DNA from: Nanobdellota archaeon
Lineage (GTDB): Archaea > Nanobdellota > Nanobdellia > Woesearchaeales > JAGLGH01
Reading direction: 5' to 3'
NCBI GenBank assembly: GCA_023144115.1
Contig: JAGLGH010000087.1
Location: forward strand, 1-7,343
DNA: 7,343 nucleotides
Below the pieces are notes generated by a model, which saw nothing but the letters and a program-made list of their open reading frames with translations, ran no database searches and was not told where the DNA came from. This document shows, piece after piece, positions 1-5,738 of this stretch; positions within the stretch are counted from its first letter, which is position 1, and the number at the start of each line of letters is the position of its first letter. The position numbers were made by a program, and so were the translations under genes.

Positions 1-186
1 ACATTTGCCTCTGCTCAGACTATTGATTATAATGTAACTTGCAACAAGTCAGGAGAGAATACAGTATTTGCGAATGATACAGCGCTGATTCAATCAACTG
101 AGATTCCTGAGTTCAGTGTTTTGACATTAGGAATAGGGTTAATAGCTGTGCTGGTAGGTTTGTTTATAATAAGATGGAAGAAATAA
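1..186 (+). CDS. C-terminus of a surface protein with a PEF-type sorting tail (partial, 5' end outside window)
   Basis: The reading frame is open from base 1 to a TAA at 184-186, giving the last 61 residues of a larger protein. The visible part before residue 34 is polar and carries three N-x-S/T sequons (NVT at 11-13, NKS at 15-17, NDT at 25-27) and one cysteine, as expected of an exported, possibly N-glycosylated domain. It ends with EIPEFS (34-39), a hydrophobic segment at about 40-57, and the basic tail RWKK (58-61). This order (PEF motif, one membrane helix, basic cluster) is that of archaeal PEF/PGF-CTERM tails, which in known cases are recognised by an archaeosortase or simply anchor the protein. 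The N-terminal domain, and so the function, lies outside the window. The tail call is solid. Cleavage by a sortase is inferred, since no archaeosortase gene is visible here. Confidence 0.8.
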   Translation, partial: TFASAQTIDYNVTCNKSGENTVFANDTALIQSTEIPEFSVLTLGIGLIAVLVGLFIIRWKK

Positions 187-281
187 TTGAGGCTTTTCAA
201 TCTTTTTGAGGAAATTTGAAATCCTTGCATTATCAAATAAAAGCTCCAAAGACTTGCTACACCACACTCGATGCCAGCCAC
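187..281. other. Intergenic element with a GC-rich block; candidate ncRNA or dispersed repeat
   Basis: No gene is supported between the TAA at 186 and the ATG at 337. The part at 243-281 has 22 G/C in 39 bases (56%), whereas other intergenic DNA here is far poorer; the 5656-5738 spacer has about 13%. T-runs at 194-197 and 203-207 could be archaeal poly-U terminators for the upstream gene. The plus strand also has a stop-free, ATG-less stretch of about 40 codons from 191 to 307, ending at the TAA 308-310, which hints at a degraded coding sequence or a constrained repeat. I could not fold it into a tRNA, a C/D box RNA or another known class. It may be a small RNA, a remnant, or a repeat copied around the genome. 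Confidence 0.35.
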
Positions 282-308
282 ATAAAAGTTTCCAAAGGAA
301 ACTTTTAT
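282..308. repeat. Perfect inverted repeat, 12-bp arms with a 3-base loop
   Basis: The left arm ATAAAAGTTTCC (282-293) and the right arm GGAAACTTTTAT (297-308) are exact reverse complements around AAA (294-296), and the pairing stops at both outer edges. The right arm supplies the BRE-like GGAAAC and the start of the TATA box for the coiled-coil gene at 337. The palindrome could therefore be a regulator site overlapping the promoter, a two-way promoter core, or the end of the intergenic element at 187-281. It lacks a following T-run on the plus strand, so it is a poor terminator. Confidence 0.85.
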
Positions 309-312
309 AAAA
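297..312 (+). promoter_or_regulatory. BRE/TATA promoter of the coiled-coil gene
   Basis: GGAAAC (BRE-like, 297-302) is followed directly by TTTTATAAAA (303-312). The TATA centre is about 29 bases before the ATG at 337. With the usual archaeal TATA-to-start distance, transcription would begin within a few bases of the start codon, giving a leaderless mRNA. No Shine-Dalgarno sequence is seen. The promoter overlaps the right arm of the 282-308 palindrome. Confidence 0.65.
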
Positions 313-336
313 AGAACAGGGATAATATATAATAAT

Positions 337-1584
337 ATGGCATTTGAATTCATTAAGAAGTTATTTGCTCATGAGCCAGAAGGGATTGAGATTTCTCCAG
401 AAGATGTAGATAGCTGGTTTTCTGAAAAAGCAAAGGAAAAGGAAGCAGAACTGCAATCTGCGCTCGACGAGTTCAGACAGGCATTTGAAGCAGAAGTGAA
501 GGAGACAAAAGAGAACATCAGGTTATTGAAAGATGCAGAACTCAGGAATCCCAATATACCTCAAAGAGAATTCAATTTCATGCAAGGCAATAGGGTTGCA
601 TACATGAAAAAAGCAGTGGATCTGGTCAAAAGCATAATTCTTCCTGATAAAACTGAAGATATTCTCCAATTCCACAAGGATTTTCAGGGGAAAGTTGATT
701 ATTTTACAAGCCAGTCATATAAGCCATTCATGATAGTCAGCCAGTTCTTTAGCAATGAAGCAGAGAATATTGCTGCGAATATCAACAAATTTGATAAGGC
801 AGAGAAAGATCTTTTGGGCAAATATGAATCCATAGGCATCCCTAAATTCAGCAAAATAAGCAAATCTATCAAAGACCATGCAAGAGCTAAAGAGATTATT
901 GAGCAGATAAAACATAATCTTGAAGAAAAAGAAAAGCAGCTTGAAGCAATAAAAGCGCAAATAGGTGATGCAGACAAAGAGATTGAATTAATGAATAAAT
1001 CAGCTGAATACAAGGATTATCATCAGCTCAAACAGGAAAAAGAAAAGCTGAATAAGAAACTTAAGATGCATGAGCAAACATTCACTGCTCCATTCTCAAG
1101 CATACAGCATCCATTTAAGAAATATTTCAAGATTGCAATGAAGAATACAGAATGGATAGACAGTTACCTTGAAAATCCAGTTACAGCACTTAAGTCAGAC
1201 CAGGATCTTGTTCTATTAGAGATATTTGCAAATATGGAAAACAGTATAGAGTCCCTTAAGCTTAATGATAAGAAGGCTGAACGCTTCAAAAGCACAATAA
1301 AGAAACTTAACAAAGAATTCTGCCTCGATTTTATAAAGGAGATTAAAGAAATTGAAGGCAAGATAAAAGAGATTAAAAATAAGCTTAATAGTGCCAGCAT
1401 CATCAGCCAGATAGAAAAAGAAGAAGAGGCAGCGCGATTTCACAAAAGCAAAGAAAAAATCATCCAGCAGCAGATTGATGAATTAAAATCAGATCAGGTA
1501 AAGATTGACAGGGATAAAATGATGGATGAAATAATTGAAGAAATAAGTAAATTGCTGAATCTTAATATTAAACTTATAAAGTAG
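337..1584 (+). CDS. Coiled-coil protein of unknown function
   Basis: I do not recognise this 415-residue protein beyond its being rich in charged helices. It starts with a short amphipathic helix (AFEFIKKLF, residues 2-10) followed by an acidic linker (about 11-27). Helical, heptad-like regions follow at about 28-70, 175-248 and 305-405, dense in E, K, Q and I/L. The middle (about 80-170 and 250-300) is less charged, with aromatic residues and prolines, and could be globular. There is no signal peptide, no membrane helix and only one cysteine (C329). The start is set by a TATA box about 29 bases upstream. It is transcribed alone and converges on pgk with 7 bases between the stop codons. The N-terminal helix resembles the membrane-binding helix of SepF-type proteins, so a scaffold at the membrane is possible, but this is inference. 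Serine (AGC) and glutamine (15 CAG, 6 CAA) codons suggest a resident gene. Confidence 0.8.
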   Translation: MAFEFIKKLFAHEPEGIEISPEDVDSWFSEKAKEKEAELQSALDEFRQAFEAEVKETKENIRLLKDAELRNPNIPQREFNFMQGNRVAYMKKAVDLVKSIILPDKTEDILQFHKDFQGKVDYFTSQSYKPFMIVSQFFSNEAENIAANINKFDKAEKDLLGKYESIGIPKFSKISKSIKDHARAKEIIEQIKHNLEEKEKQLEAIKAQIGDADKEIELMNKSAEYKDYHQLKQEKEKLNKKLKMHEQTFTAPFSSIQHPFKKYFKIAMKNTEWIDSYLENPVTALKSDQDLVLLEIFANMENSIESLKLNDKKAERFKSTIKKLNKEFCLDFIKEIKEIEGKIKEIKNKLNSASIISQIEKEEEAARFHKSKEKIIQQQIDELKSDQVKIDRDKMMDEIIEEISKLLNLNIKLIK

Positions 1585-1591
1585 ATATATT

Positions 1592-2779
1592 CTATGTTTT
1601 GAATTTTTCATAATTTTGCTCAAGAGCCTTGATTGCAATAAGTTTTTTGCCTGCGAACATCTCAAGCGCAGCCCCTCCGCCTGTGCTTACATGTGTTATC
1701 TTATCTGCTATGCCAATATTCTTTATTGCTTCTTCACTGTCGCCGCCGCCCACTATTGTTATGCCAGGACATTCTCCCACTGCATCAGCAACTTCATTTG
1801 TCCCAACAGCAAACCTTTCAATCTCAAATATTCCCATTGGACCATTCCATACAACTGTCTGGGCTTTCCGGATTATCTCCTTGTATATATTTATTGTTTC
1901 AGGACCTATATCCACACCCATCAAGTCCTTAGGAATATTATCAATGCTATATACATCTGATTCAGATTCTGCATCAGGCTCAACAGCAGCAATAACATCA
2001 ACAGGCAGCATGATCTTATTATCAGAATTTTCCAGAAGTTCCCTGGCAAGCTCAAGCTGATCATCTTCAACCTTGCTCTTGCCAATCTCTTTTCCCATTG
2101 CCTTGTAGAAAGTGAATACCATCGCGCCGCCAAGAAGAAGAGCATCTACTTTTTTGAGAAGATTCTTTATTGCTCCAAGCTTGTCGCTTACCTTAACACC
2201 ACCCATAATCGCGATGAACGGCCTGTTCGGCGCAGCAAGAGCATCTCCTATGATGCTAATCTCTTTTTCAACAAGTTGGCCAATGCAGCCAGGTAAATAT
2301 TTTGTAATCTCATAGAATGAGGCATGCTTCCTATGGGATGTGCCAAATGCATCATTCACATAATAATCAGCATAATCTGCAAGCTTTTTTGCAAATTCCT
2401 GGCGTTCCCAGTCATTTTTTGATTTTTCCTCTTTATGAAATCTCAGGTTCTCCAACAACACAATCCTGCCATAAGGCAAATCAATATCAACACAATCATC
2501 TGTTTTTGCAACATCCTGCCCGAGAATCTCTGAAAATCGCTCTGCCACTTTATCCATCTTCAGATTTTCAACAACTTCTCCTTTAGGTCTGCCAAGATGG
2601 GCCATCATGATTATCTGCTGTGCGCCATTGTCAAGAAGATACTGGATTGTAGGCACTGATTCTTTCAATCGCCAGTCATCAAGAATATTTCCTTCCTTAT
2701 CAAGAGGCACATTGAAATCAACTCTAATAAGAACTCTCTTGTTTCTGAAATTATAATCATCAAGTTTTGCTATTGTCAT
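1592..2779 (-). CDS. pgk: Phosphoglycerate kinase, with bacterial-type motifs
   Basis: This 395-residue cytosolic enzyme interconverts 1,3-bisphosphoglycerate + ADP and 3-phosphoglycerate + ATP in glycolysis and gluconeogenesis. The length is normal for the family, so it appears complete. Signature segments are all present: RVDFN (19-23), conserved R37, HLGRPKG (61-67), LLENLRFHKEE (108-118), NDAFGTSHRKHAS (142-154), GGVKVSDK (193-200), LLGGAM (215-220), DIGPET (290-295), NGPMGIFE (312-319), GGGDS (344-348) and STGGGA (365-370). These cover the phosphoglycerate-binding N-domain, the nucleotide-binding C-domain and the hinge. The wording of several motifs is like bacterial rather than typical euryarchaeal PGK. 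No other glycolytic gene is adjacent, so it appears to be a single unit. Its promoter lies at 2801-2816 and predicts a leaderless transcript, supporting the ATG at 2779. Confidence 0.97.
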   Translation of the reverse strand: MTIAKLDDYNFRNKRVLIRVDFNVPLDKEGNILDDWRLKESVPTIQYLLDNGAQQIIMMAHLGRPKGEVVENLKMDKVAERFSEILGQDVAKTDDCVDIDLPYGRIVLLENLRFHKEEKSKNDWERQEFAKKLADYADYYVNDAFGTSHRKHASFYEITKYLPGCIGQLVEKEISIIGDALAAPNRPFIAIMGGVKVSDKLGAIKNLLKKVDALLLGGAMVFTFYKAMGKEIGKSKVEDDQLELARELLENSDNKIMLPVDVIAAVEPDAESESDVYSIDNIPKDLMGVDIGPETINIYKEIIRKAQTVVWNGPMGIFEIERFAVGTNEVADAVGECPGITIVGGGDSEEAIKNIGIADKITHVSTGGGAALEMFAGKKLIAIKALEQNYEKFKT

Positions 2780-2800
2780 GATGATAAGTTAAAATGTGGA

Positions 2801-2816
2801 GATATAAATATCTTTC
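2801..2816 (-). promoter_or_regulatory. BRE/TATA promoter of pgk
   Basis: Read on the minus strand this is GAAAGATATTTATATC: a BRE-like GAAAGA followed by a TATA box. Its centre is about 27 bases before the pgk ATG (2779), so the transcript should be leaderless. The TATA core lies within a short perfect palindrome, AGATAT-AA-ATATCT (2800-2813). Confidence 0.65.
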
Positions 2817-2819
2817 TAC

Positions 2820-2836
2820 AAAAAATCTGTTAGATT
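2820..2836 (-). terminator. Possible terminator after the phosphodiesterase gene
   Basis: On the minus strand, AATCT (2836-2832), a three-base loop and AGATT (2828-2824) form a 5-bp stem that runs into six T residues (2825-2820). This lies 36 bases after the stop codon of the phosphodiesterase and just before the pgk promoter. Archaeal termination depends mainly on the U-run, so the small stem may be incidental. Confidence 0.4.
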
Positions 2837-2871
2837 CAGGTATTGAATAGGGGTAAGTAGCAGTATGTTAT

Positions 2872-3357
2872 TCATATATCAAAAAATTCTACTTTCTCAC
2901 TGCTTGTATCATAAATTGCAAAACTTGGTTTTCCTAATCTGCCCATAATCTCTCCTGGATTTACCAATAGAGTCTTTTCTATTTTGCTGCAATTATTTTT
3001 ATGAGTATGCCCATAGAAAACAATATCATAGTTTCCAGTATGCGCCAGACCCTTGGCAAATTGAGGTAAATGCGTGACTGCAATGCTCTTTTCATCCAAC
3101 TCAAGTTCAGCCATTTCCCCATGCAAAGTTATATTTGAGAATTTGTCACACTTTCTTGTTGTTGTGAATCTGTCATCTATATTGCCAAATACGCAATGCA
3201 CAGGAAGATTTATTGCAGCAAGCTGATCAATAACAAAAGGCGCGCAAAAATCCCCGCAATGGATAAGAATATTTATGCTTTTTTCCTTCATTTTTTTAAT
3301 TGCTTTTTCCAGATTCCAGATATTATCGTGGCTGTCACTTATTATTCCTATAATCAT
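2872..3357 (-). CDS. YfcE/MJ0936-family metallophosphoesterase
   Basis: This 161-residue cytosolic protein belongs to the small calcineurin-like phosphoesterases, close in length to MJ0936 and bacterial YfcE. The metal-binding residues are all visible: D8 and H10 in SDSHDN (7-12), D36 in HCGD (33-36), N59 in GNID (58-61), H96 in THLP (95-98), and H117 and H119 in GHTH (116-119). Known members hydrolyse phosphodiesters in vitro with two divalent metal ions; the natural substrate is not settled, and none can be read from this sequence. The family's tail signature NPGE is also present. A TATA box 27 bases upstream supports the ATG at 3357. The small orphan gene lies upstream on the same strand, but the promoter between them argues for separate transcription. 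Fold and catalytic class are firm; the physiological role is unknown. Confidence 0.93.
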   Translation of the reverse strand: MIIGIISDSHDNIWNLEKAIKKMKEKSINILIHCGDFCAPFVIDQLAAINLPVHCVFGNIDDRFTTTRKCDKFSNITLHGEMAELELDEKSIAVTHLPQFAKGLAHTGNYDIVFYGHTHKNNCSKIEKTLLVNPGEIMGRLGKPSFAIYDTSSEKVEFFDI

Positions 3358-3378
3358 AGATTCCTGTATGTCAATATT

Positions 3379-3393
3379 CTTTTTAAATCTTTC
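3379..3393 (-). promoter_or_regulatory. BRE/TATA promoter of the phosphodiesterase gene
   Basis: The minus strand reads GAAAGATTTAAAAAG, a BRE-like GAAAGA and a TATA-like TTTAAAAA. The centre is about 27 bases before the ATG at 3357, again predicting a leaderless mRNA. It sits in the gap just after the stop codon of the orphan gene (3404). Confidence 0.55.
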
Positions 3394-3403
3394 TTTTTGG
3401 GCT

Positions 3404-3778
3404 TTAATCCAGTTGAGGCAATTGATATTGTGAATTAAAATATAAATCTATTAATGAGTTTTTCATATTAAAAAGTGCACCAAGAGGTAAATCTGAGTTA
3501 GCTAATACCTCACTAATTGCTTTATGTGCTTGATTATATTTTTGAAGTTCTTGTTCAAGAGGTGTCGCTGGAGCAACCATCTCCTGAAGACTCTTAAGAG
3601 AACTATAATTATTTTCTTGTACATCATATTTTCTTAAAAGTTGAGCAATATACAAAGCATCATTTTTAATAGGACTCAAAGCTTCTATTGCTTTACTCTC
3701 AAAGTCCTCTTGTAGATCCCACTTTGTTTTATTCCAGTCTATTTCAAATTTTGTCTCTTCTGCATTCGATGATACCAT
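3404..3778 (-). CDS. Small orphan protein of unknown function
   Basis: The open frame could begin at 3856, but the ATG at 3778 is preferred: a TATA box at 3804-3812 lies 30 bases before it, and the earlier ATG codons fall in or upstream of that box. The resulting 124-residue protein is soluble, acidic and probably mostly helical, with no signal peptide, membrane segment, cysteine or motif I recognise. Codon use differs clearly from its neighbours: 9 of 10 glutamines are CAA, and serine uses AGT (5) and never AGC, while the coiled-coil gene prefers CAG and AGC. This suggests recent arrival or a fast-evolving orphan. The amino-acid composition and the well-placed promoter make a real gene likely, but without a known family the call is only moderate. 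Confidence 0.6.
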   Translation of the reverse strand: MVSSNAEETKFEIDWNKTKWDLQEDFESKAIEALSPIKNDALYIAQLLRKYDVQENNYSSLKSLQEMVAPATPLEQELQKYNQAHKAISEVLANSDLPLGALFNMKNSLIDLYFNSQYQLPQLD

Positions 3779-3803
3779 ATAAAAGTAGTAAACGGGAGAG
3801 GAG

Positions 3804-3818
3804 TATTTAAACATTTTG
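3804..3818 (-). promoter_or_regulatory. TATA promoter of the orphan gene
   Basis: The minus strand reads CAAAATGTTTAAATA; the TATA-like core TTTAAATA is centred about 30 bases before the ATG at 3778. It forms the left half of a divergent promoter region shared with the membrane-protein gene; the two TATA boxes are about 52 bases apart. Confidence 0.5.
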
Positions 3819-3848
3819 ATTTTGTTGCAGGCGGCTCGATTGAAAGTT

Positions 3849-3865
3849 CGAAACATTTAAATATA
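3849..3865 (+). promoter_or_regulatory. BRE/TATA promoter of the cysteine-containing membrane protein gene
   Basis: CGAAAC (3849-3854) followed by ATTTAAATATA (3855-3865) is a close match to the archaeal BRE/TATA pattern. The centre is about 29 bases before the ATG at 3889, so the transcript should be leaderless. Confidence 0.65.
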
Positions 3866-3888
3866 AGCTATGCTTAAAGAAATAAGAT

Positions 3889-4542
3889 ATGGGAATAGTC
3901 AAAAATCTTATATTAGGAATATCTATCGCAATCATATTTGCATTTTTTGTGGGATTCGGCATCAGCGCATTTTATGAAAGTCCTGAAAGAAGTGATTTCT
4001 GCGATGAAGATAAATTATTTAGAGCATACCAGACAGAAGAAGAGTGTGTAGCTCAGGGCGGGAAATGGCAGGCATTCAGTGAAAGACCGATGCTAGAAAA
4101 GCCAGTGCCGGTACTTATGGAAAACCAATTGCTCTGTACAAGAACTTATACCTCTAATGAGGATGAATACATACTGAACTGCAGGAGCCAGGGAATGACT
4201 GGTGAGACTGAAGGGTATTGCGACGTTGATTTCTACTGCCACCAGCAATATGAGGATGTAAATGAAATATATAATAGACATGTGTTCATCATTGCGGCAA
4301 TTATAGGTCTTATAACAATGCTCATAGGAGGATTTGTTCTAAAGCATGAATCAGTGTCTCCAGGAATTATGGGTGGCGGACTGATAACCATAATCTATGG
4401 TGTAATAAGATACTGGCAATATGCAGGCGACAAGCTGAGAGTAATTATCCTTGGAATAATTCTTGTAATGCTAATATATTTCGCATACAAGCGACTTTCA
4501 TTTGGCAGCAAGAAAAACTTACAAAGCAAAGAAAAAAAGTAA
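3889..4542 (+). CDS. Predicted membrane protein with an external six-cysteine domain
   Basis: I do not recognise a named family. The 217-residue protein has a hydrophobic N-terminal segment (about 7-29), which is either an uncleaved anchor or a signal peptide. A polar region of about 100 residues (30-131) then holds all six cysteines (C38, C53, C83, C98, C111, C117). Three further membrane segments follow at about 132-151, 158-174 and 184-200, and a basic tail (201-217) ends in KEKK. By the positive-inside rule the tail is cytoplasmic and the cysteine region faces outside, where an even number of cysteines could form disulfides. The stretch ending in TEEECVAQGGKW (49-60) looks like a compact repeat-type motif around C38 and C53. 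It overlaps the convergent MFS gene by 24 bases. Topology is fairly sure; function is unknown. Confidence 0.8.
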   Translation: MGIVKNLILGISIAIIFAFFVGFGISAFYESPERSDFCDEDKLFRAYQTEEECVAQGGKWQAFSERPMLEKPVPVLMENQLLCTRTYTSNEDEYILNCRSQGMTGETEGYCDVDFYCHQQYEDVNEIYNRHVFIIAAIIGLITMLIGGFVLKHESVSPGIMGGGLITIIYGVIRYWQYAGDKLRVIILGIILVMLIYFAYKRLSFGSKKNLQSKEKK

Positions 4543-5655
4543 AAGCGATGCGCCGCCTCCAAAAACAAGCCCAATTACAAGACTAGATATAACCGCAATT
4601 ACAACATAGAATAATCCCCTGCCTAAATTAATCACAATTTCTCTGAAGATTATAAACTTAAATAAGCCTTGTTTATGCGCTTTATCATAACATATAGCCT
4701 CAAAAGGTATATTCACCAATGTCTGAGTGATTCCATAAAGAGAATTAACTGCAAATACCTGCAGGCTTGTGGTTACCATAATTCTTATCACCCATACAAT
4801 AGCATTCAGGAATGAACCTATTTTCAAAAGCAGTTTTCTTTTTATATCTGTCCATCTCCCTATGAAAAAACTAAATATCAATGATGTAAATAAGGATAAT
4901 GATGACACCAAGCCCAGAGTACTATAGTTATTCAATACGGCAAAGAAAATATAAAGAGGCCATATTGCCATATTTATGCCTCCTTCAACAGCATATGCTG
5001 AAAAACCAACATACTCTCTTATCTTCCTGCCTTTAAATATCCCTGCTATGCCGAAATTAAATGCACTATGGCCATCTTTTGAAAAGAAGAGGGGAATCGC
5101 AGATAATACAAGCAGGACAGACACAAAAATAAATAATAGCTTAAACCCTAAAAATACAAGAATAAATCCTCCTATGGTAGGTCCGAGTACATGAACTATT
5201 GTTGATACAATATTTGCAAACCCTATTTCAGAACCCCTATTCTTCTTATCTGTGAAAGTTGAGAAATCCACATGATATCCCAGCCAATAATGAGAATTAT
5301 AGATTCCCTTTACCAACGCTAAAAGATAGATTGACCAATGATATGCCTCCAGACTATACAGCATAAAAAAGAATAATATCGTGACAGGTATGCTGAAAAG
5401 TATTGTATGCTTGCACCCAAATCTTGATGCCACCTTTGCAGCAGGAATTACGAATAATGCATGAACCAGATTTGACAACCCCAAGAACAGCAATACAGAA
5501 AACAATGAATAATCAAGTTTTATAAGATATATTGGGACAAAGATACTTATCATGGATAATCCAAAATATCTCAGGGCTATGCTTATGTACAATTCATCCA
5601 ATTCCCTATTGGCTAAGAATTTTAAATGATGATAATTGTGATTATTGTCATCCAT
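4519..5655 (-). CDS. Major facilitator superfamily transporter
   Basis: This 378-residue integral membrane protein has about 11-12 hydrophobic helices, starting near residue 22, and a short hydrophilic histidine-containing N-terminus. A motif-A-like loop with R78-F-G80 follows helix 2 (about 74-84), and its C-domain counterpart GRWTDIKRK lies at 266-274, as expected of the two-fold MFS fold. GPTIGG (158-163) in helix 5 matches the GPxxGG core of motif C, which is typical of H+-coupled antiporters (drug efflux type), although it also occurs in other MFS groups. A polar segment NSHYWLGYHVDFS (120-132) after helix 4 is distinctive and could contribute to specificity. The substrate cannot be read from the sequence. 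The ATG at 5655 is supported by a TATA box 26 bases upstream. It shares a very short divergent promoter region with the tRNA methyltransferase gene. Confidence 0.88.
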   Translation of the reverse strand: MDDNNHNYHHLKFLANRELDELYISIALRYFGLSMISIFVPIYLIKLDYSLFSVLLFLGLSNLVHALFVIPAAKVASRFGCKHTILFSIPVTILFFFMLYSLEAYHWSIYLLALVKGIYNSHYWLGYHVDFSTFTDKKNRGSEIGFANIVSTIVHVLGPTIGGFILVFLGFKLLFIFVSVLLVLSAIPLFFSKDGHSAFNFGIAGIFKGRKIREYVGFSAYAVEGGINMAIWPLYIFFAVLNNYSTLGLVSSLSLFTSLIFSFFIGRWTDIKRKLLLKIGSFLNAIVWVIRIMVTTSLQVFAVNSLYGITQTLVNIPFEAICYDKAHKQGLFKFIIFREIVINLGRGLFYVVIAVISSLVIGLVFGGGASLLLFFFAL

Positions 5656-5675
5656 ATCTTATTATTTATTTGTAA

Positions 5676-5690
5676 CATATTTAAAATGTA
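5676..5690 (-). promoter_or_regulatory. TATA promoter of the MFS gene
   Basis: The minus strand reads TACATTTTAAATATG, with a TATA core centred about 26 bases before the ATG at 5655. The BRE half is weaker than in the other promoters. It is back to back with the promoter at 5701-5716, the two cores being about 30 bases apart. Confidence 0.55.
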
Positions 5691-5700
5691 CTATTATATT

Positions 5701-5716
5701 AAGATAATTTTATATA
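5701..5716 (+). promoter_or_regulatory. TATA promoter of the tRNA methyltransferase gene
   Basis: AAGATAATTTTATATA contains the TATA core TTTATATA (5708-5715), centred about 27 bases before the ATG at 5739, so the mRNA is probably leaderless. No Shine-Dalgarno sequence precedes the ATG. Confidence 0.6.
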
Positions 5717-5738
5717 CATAAAATCATTCATCTTACTT

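Noticed and set aside
235..281. tRNA-like 5' portion on the minus strand (a TGGTGTAGC stretch resembling a D-arm)
   Set aside because: No matching acceptor stem, anticodon arm or T-arm could be found, so it does not form a tRNA.
90..353. 87-codon minus-strand open frame across the intergenic element
   Set aside because: It overlaps the C-terminus of the surface protein and the promoter and start of the coiled-coil gene, has no promoter, and its composition does not look like a protein.
1616..2586. Several plus-strand open frames within pgk
   Set aside because: They are shadows of the strongly supported pgk coding sequence and have no promoters or family features.
3779..3856. N-terminal extension of the orphan gene to the upstream ATG at 3856
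   Set aside because: The extension contains the TATA box of the gene itself and would overlap the promoter of the divergent membrane protein gene; the ATG at 3778 fits the promoter spacing.
3840..3858. GTTCGAAAC resembling a tRNA T-loop
   Set aside because: No flanking stems pair, and the bases are better explained as the BRE and TATA of the gene at 3889.
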